The notes below the pieces were generated by a model that was not told where the DNA came from, did not search any database, and was given only the letters and a program-made list of their open reading frames with translations. Below, one piece after another: positions 62,432 to 64,000 of a stretch of DNA of 64,000 nucleotides. Source of the DNA: Oscillospiraceae bacterium (lineage in GTDB: Bacteria; Bacillota; Clostridia; Oscillospirales; CAG-272). Location of the stretch: contig SVSS01000001.1 in the NCBI GenBank assembly GCA_015064185.1, positions 130,910 to 194,909 of the forward strand, given 5' to 3'. Every line of letters starts with the position of its first letter. Position 1 is the first letter of the stretch. The translations under genes and the position numbers were made by a program.

Positions 62432-63730
62432 ATGAAATGCGTGCTGCTGACAAAAAAACTGTTGGACGGTATTGAAAAAATGCCAACAATTGCAATTGAT
62501 GCAGGTTTTAGCGCAGCTGAGGTGTGTGCTGACCGCCCGTTCGTCACGCCCGTGGAGCTGTGGGTGAAAAATCCGCGCGTTGTGCGTGCGATGCGTGCGT
62601 GCGGCATATGTGAGGAGAAGATCACGGGATTGGGGGCGGATTACGAAAAGCTTGCGGTGCTTTTTGAAAATCTTAAAGCCACCGCAGGCAGTACGCTTGC
62701 GGCTGACCTTTATGCCGACCTTGCCATGCTGAATGCATCGCATGCACCGATAACGGAAAATGCCGTGCATGCTTGGCAGAGTGCAAATGCCTATCTTGCT
62801 ACCCGAGATGTAACGCCACGTAGTTTGCTGGCAAAAAACAGGGCTTCGCTACTGCGCGTGGAGGCAGGGGATCGCTGTGAGGAAGCTGCTTTTGGCGATA
62901 CCGTCAAGCCCCTTGTGTGCTTTGACGCGTTGCTTCGCATGGAAGCCTCTGATTTTTCGGGGCAGGTAGAAGAGCTTGGAAAATGTGCGGGCGTTGCTGT
63001 GAAGGATCTTGCCACGCTCGAGCAGGCGGTCCTTGCGGTGCTTGATCGTTTTGCCGCGCTTGGCGCGGGTGCGGTGATGCTCGATCTTTCGGGCTTTGAT
63101 CGATTTGAAAAGCCCGATGCCTATCACGCAGCCGCGGCGCTTGCGAGTGGGCTTGCGGGAGAGCAAGCCGCGCTAACTTCCGCCGCAGTTGCACTTTGGC
63201 GTGCACAGCTTTTGCGCATGCTTGGGCGCGCCTTGGTCGCGCGCGGTATGCGTCTTGTGTTGCGTGTGCGACCTAAAACCGAGAACGTTATGGGGGATTT
63301 TTCAATAAAAGCTTTTGATAAGCTCCTGTCATATTTGGCGCAATGGAAGGCACTGCCCCCTGTGCTGCTTTCACTTGCCGCAGGAGATCTTCCGCAGGGG
63401 TTGTCGCTCTTGCTCAACCGGTTTCGAGAGGAAAGCGGAGCACCGCTACTCTATTTTGGTATTGAGGCGGCGGGGGCAACCACCGCACAGCTTTCCCGAT
63501 CCTTGCGCTTCTATTTGAATCGCGGTGTGGCTTCGCTGCTGCTTGGCATTACGGACTGTGAGCAAGGGAGCTTTTCTGCGCCTGCCAAAGCACGTTTTGC
63601 ACGCGTGCTGTCAGCAGAGCTTGCACGTTTTGCGGCGACCGACGGCAACGGTATTTTTGATGAGGATGCATTACTGCACGTGGCGCAAGCTGTGTTTGCC
63701 GAGCAAGCCGCACGGTTTTTTGGCGTGTAA
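62432..63730 (+). CDS. UxaC-like (glucuronate isomerase fold) protein lacking the metal site
   Basis: A 432-residue protein that follows UxaC end to end: MPTIAIDAGF (17-26) aligns with the MPIIDYHCHL start of uronate isomerases, ADRPFVTPVELW and VRAMRACGICEEKITG (51-66) with the DRRF..W and RAMRTNGV region, ENAVHAWQSANAYLA with the IW..AN helix, and FARVLSAELARF with QAARFFGV to the C-terminal RRILC and NAKRYF. The HxH metal ligands are replaced (Asp23, Gly25), the TTDDP and LHIGAxRNNN motifs are gone (LRVRPKTENV at 277-286) and the GWWFND loop has no match. It should not isomerise uronates. A perfect GGGAGGTGATC ribosome binding site and a promoter suggest expression. Function unknown; perhaps a regulator or scaffold. 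Confidence 0.75.
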   Translation: MKCVLLTKKLLDGIEKMPTIAIDAGFSAAEVCADRPFVTPVELWVKNPRVVRAMRACGICEEKITGLGADYEKLAVLFENLKATAGSTLAADLYADLAMLNASHAPITENAVHAWQSANAYLATRDVTPRSLLAKNRASLLRVEAGDRCEEAAFGDTVKPLVCFDALLRMEASDFSGQVEELGKCAGVAVKDLATLEQAVLAVLDRFAALGAGAVMLDLSGFDRFEKPDAYHAAAALASGLAGEQAALTSAAVALWRAQLLRMLGRALVARGMRLVLRVRPKTENVMGDFSIKAFDKLLSYLAQWKALPPVLLSLAAGDLPQGLSLLLNRFREESGAPLLYFGIEAAGATTAQLSRSLRFYLNRGVASLLLGITDCEQGSFSAPAKARFARVLSAELARFAATDGNGIFDEDALLHVAQAVFAEQAARFFGV

Positions 63731-63735
63731 TATAC

Positions 63736-63770
63736 AAAAGGCGGAGAACCCGAAGATTCTCCGCCTTTTT
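63736..63770 (+). terminator. Rho-independent terminator
   Basis: AAAAGGCGGAGAA (63736-63748) pairs with TTCTCCGCCTTTT (63757-63769), then T. It also suits the convergent truB on the minus strand. Confidence 0.9.
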
Positions 63771-63811
63771 TATATGGTGTCATATGCTGCTAAAATTCAA
63801 AGCTGCTGTTT

Positions 63812-64000
63812 TTAAAGCACAAAGGTCTTGATTGCTTTTATAGCAGGGCCCGTTTCATATTCTCGCACCTCGCCAAGTGCAAAAAACGCCCCCGTTTCGC
63901 TACATAGCCGTACGCGCTCTCCAATTTTGAGTGCTGTACCTATCTTTGCCTGATAGATCTCGCATCCGCCACGGCACAGTCTTTCAAAAAATGCCGATAA
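63812..64000 (-). CDS. truB: tRNA pseudouridine-55 synthase TruB, C-terminal part (start beyond window)
   Basis: Only the last 62 residues are in the window (LSAFFERLCRGGCEIYQAKI ... ALKIGERVRLCSET, GAFFALGEVREYETGPAIKA, ending IKTFVL). This is the C-terminal RNA-binding subdomain of TruB, where GEFxALGEV and the KxF end recur. The reading frame is open to the edge. TruB makes pseudouridine 55 in the T-loop of tRNAs. Identification rests on the C-terminal domain alone, so confidence is moderate. Confidence 0.6.
   Translation of the reverse strand, partial: LSAFFERLCRGGCEIYQAKIGTALKIGERVRLCSETGAFFALGEVREYETGPAIKAIKTFVL

Overview
The window reads as chromosome from an anaerobic, endospore-forming Firmicute of the class Clostridia, most likely an uncultured gut lineage. 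Evidence for sporulation is a Spo0A master regulator, the germination protease Gpr, a GerW/YtfJ protein, a SleB-type cortex hydrolase and a sporulation-style D-Ala-D-Ala carboxypeptidase. Gene orders shared with Bacillus and clostridia (scpA-scpB, lon-engB, infC-rpmI-rplT, dprA-topA-trmFO, rnc-smc-ftsY, nadD-yqeK-rsfS-leuS) support Firmicutes. Typical strong ribosome binding sites (AAGGAGG) and sigma-A promoters (TTGACA-17-TATAAT) are visible many times. Base composition is near balanced, with AT-rich intergenic regions. No phage, transposase, CRISPR array or plasmid gene was seen.

Layout. 1-5.8 kb (minus): a PHP phosphatase cut by the window edge, then a glycan-degrading group with a broken and an intact GH20C-like hexosaminidase and a GH106-like glycosidase. 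5.9-8.8 kb (plus, with one small divergent gene): a CpsB-like phosphatase, a SleB hydrolase and two small HTH regulators. 8.8-20.9 kb (minus): spo0A and a long cluster lon-engB-two histidine phosphatases-lysA-M50 protease-scpA-scpB-DUF2953-gerW-dac-rluB. 21.2-39.4 kb (plus): a candidate 6S-like RNA, the infC operon with a probable attenuator leader and an AUU start, an RNA methyltransferase, dprA-topA-trmFO, rnc, smc-ftsY and a tight chain to leuS, then rpsU. 39.4-42.6 kb (minus): a DUF368 lipid-carrier translocase and ligA. 42.8-51 kb (plus): a flavodoxin, tRNA-Lys followed by an odd tandem repeat holding copies of the tRNA T-arm, a DUF554 membrane protein, a giant CehA-type PHP protein, an ABC exporter and an SGNH hydrolase. 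51-57.8 kb (minus): an MBL hydrolase-gltX-glnS-GDPD operon and an oligopeptide-binding lipoprotein. 58-64 kb: gpr (plus), a MutS-like/Lrp/aminotransferase operon (minus), a UxaC-like protein without catalytic residues (plus) and the end of truB (minus).

How they work together. Most of the window is housekeeping: chromosome segregation (Smc, ScpA, ScpB), membrane targeting (FtsY), translation (IF-3, L35, L20, S21, LeuRS, GlnRS, GluRS, tRNA-Lys), ribosome maturation (EngB, RsfS, YhbY, RluB, RNase III), tRNA modification (TrmFO, TruB) and DNA metabolism (TopA, LigA, DprA). Sporulation, wall and glycan genes are interleaved. The least explained items are the structured RNA at 21274-21412, the tRNA-linked repeat at 43452-43767, the catalytically stripped UxaC homologue at 62432-63730, the 1184-residue PHP protein at 44642-48196 and the palindrome-bounded GH20 pseudogene near 0.7-1.8 kb.
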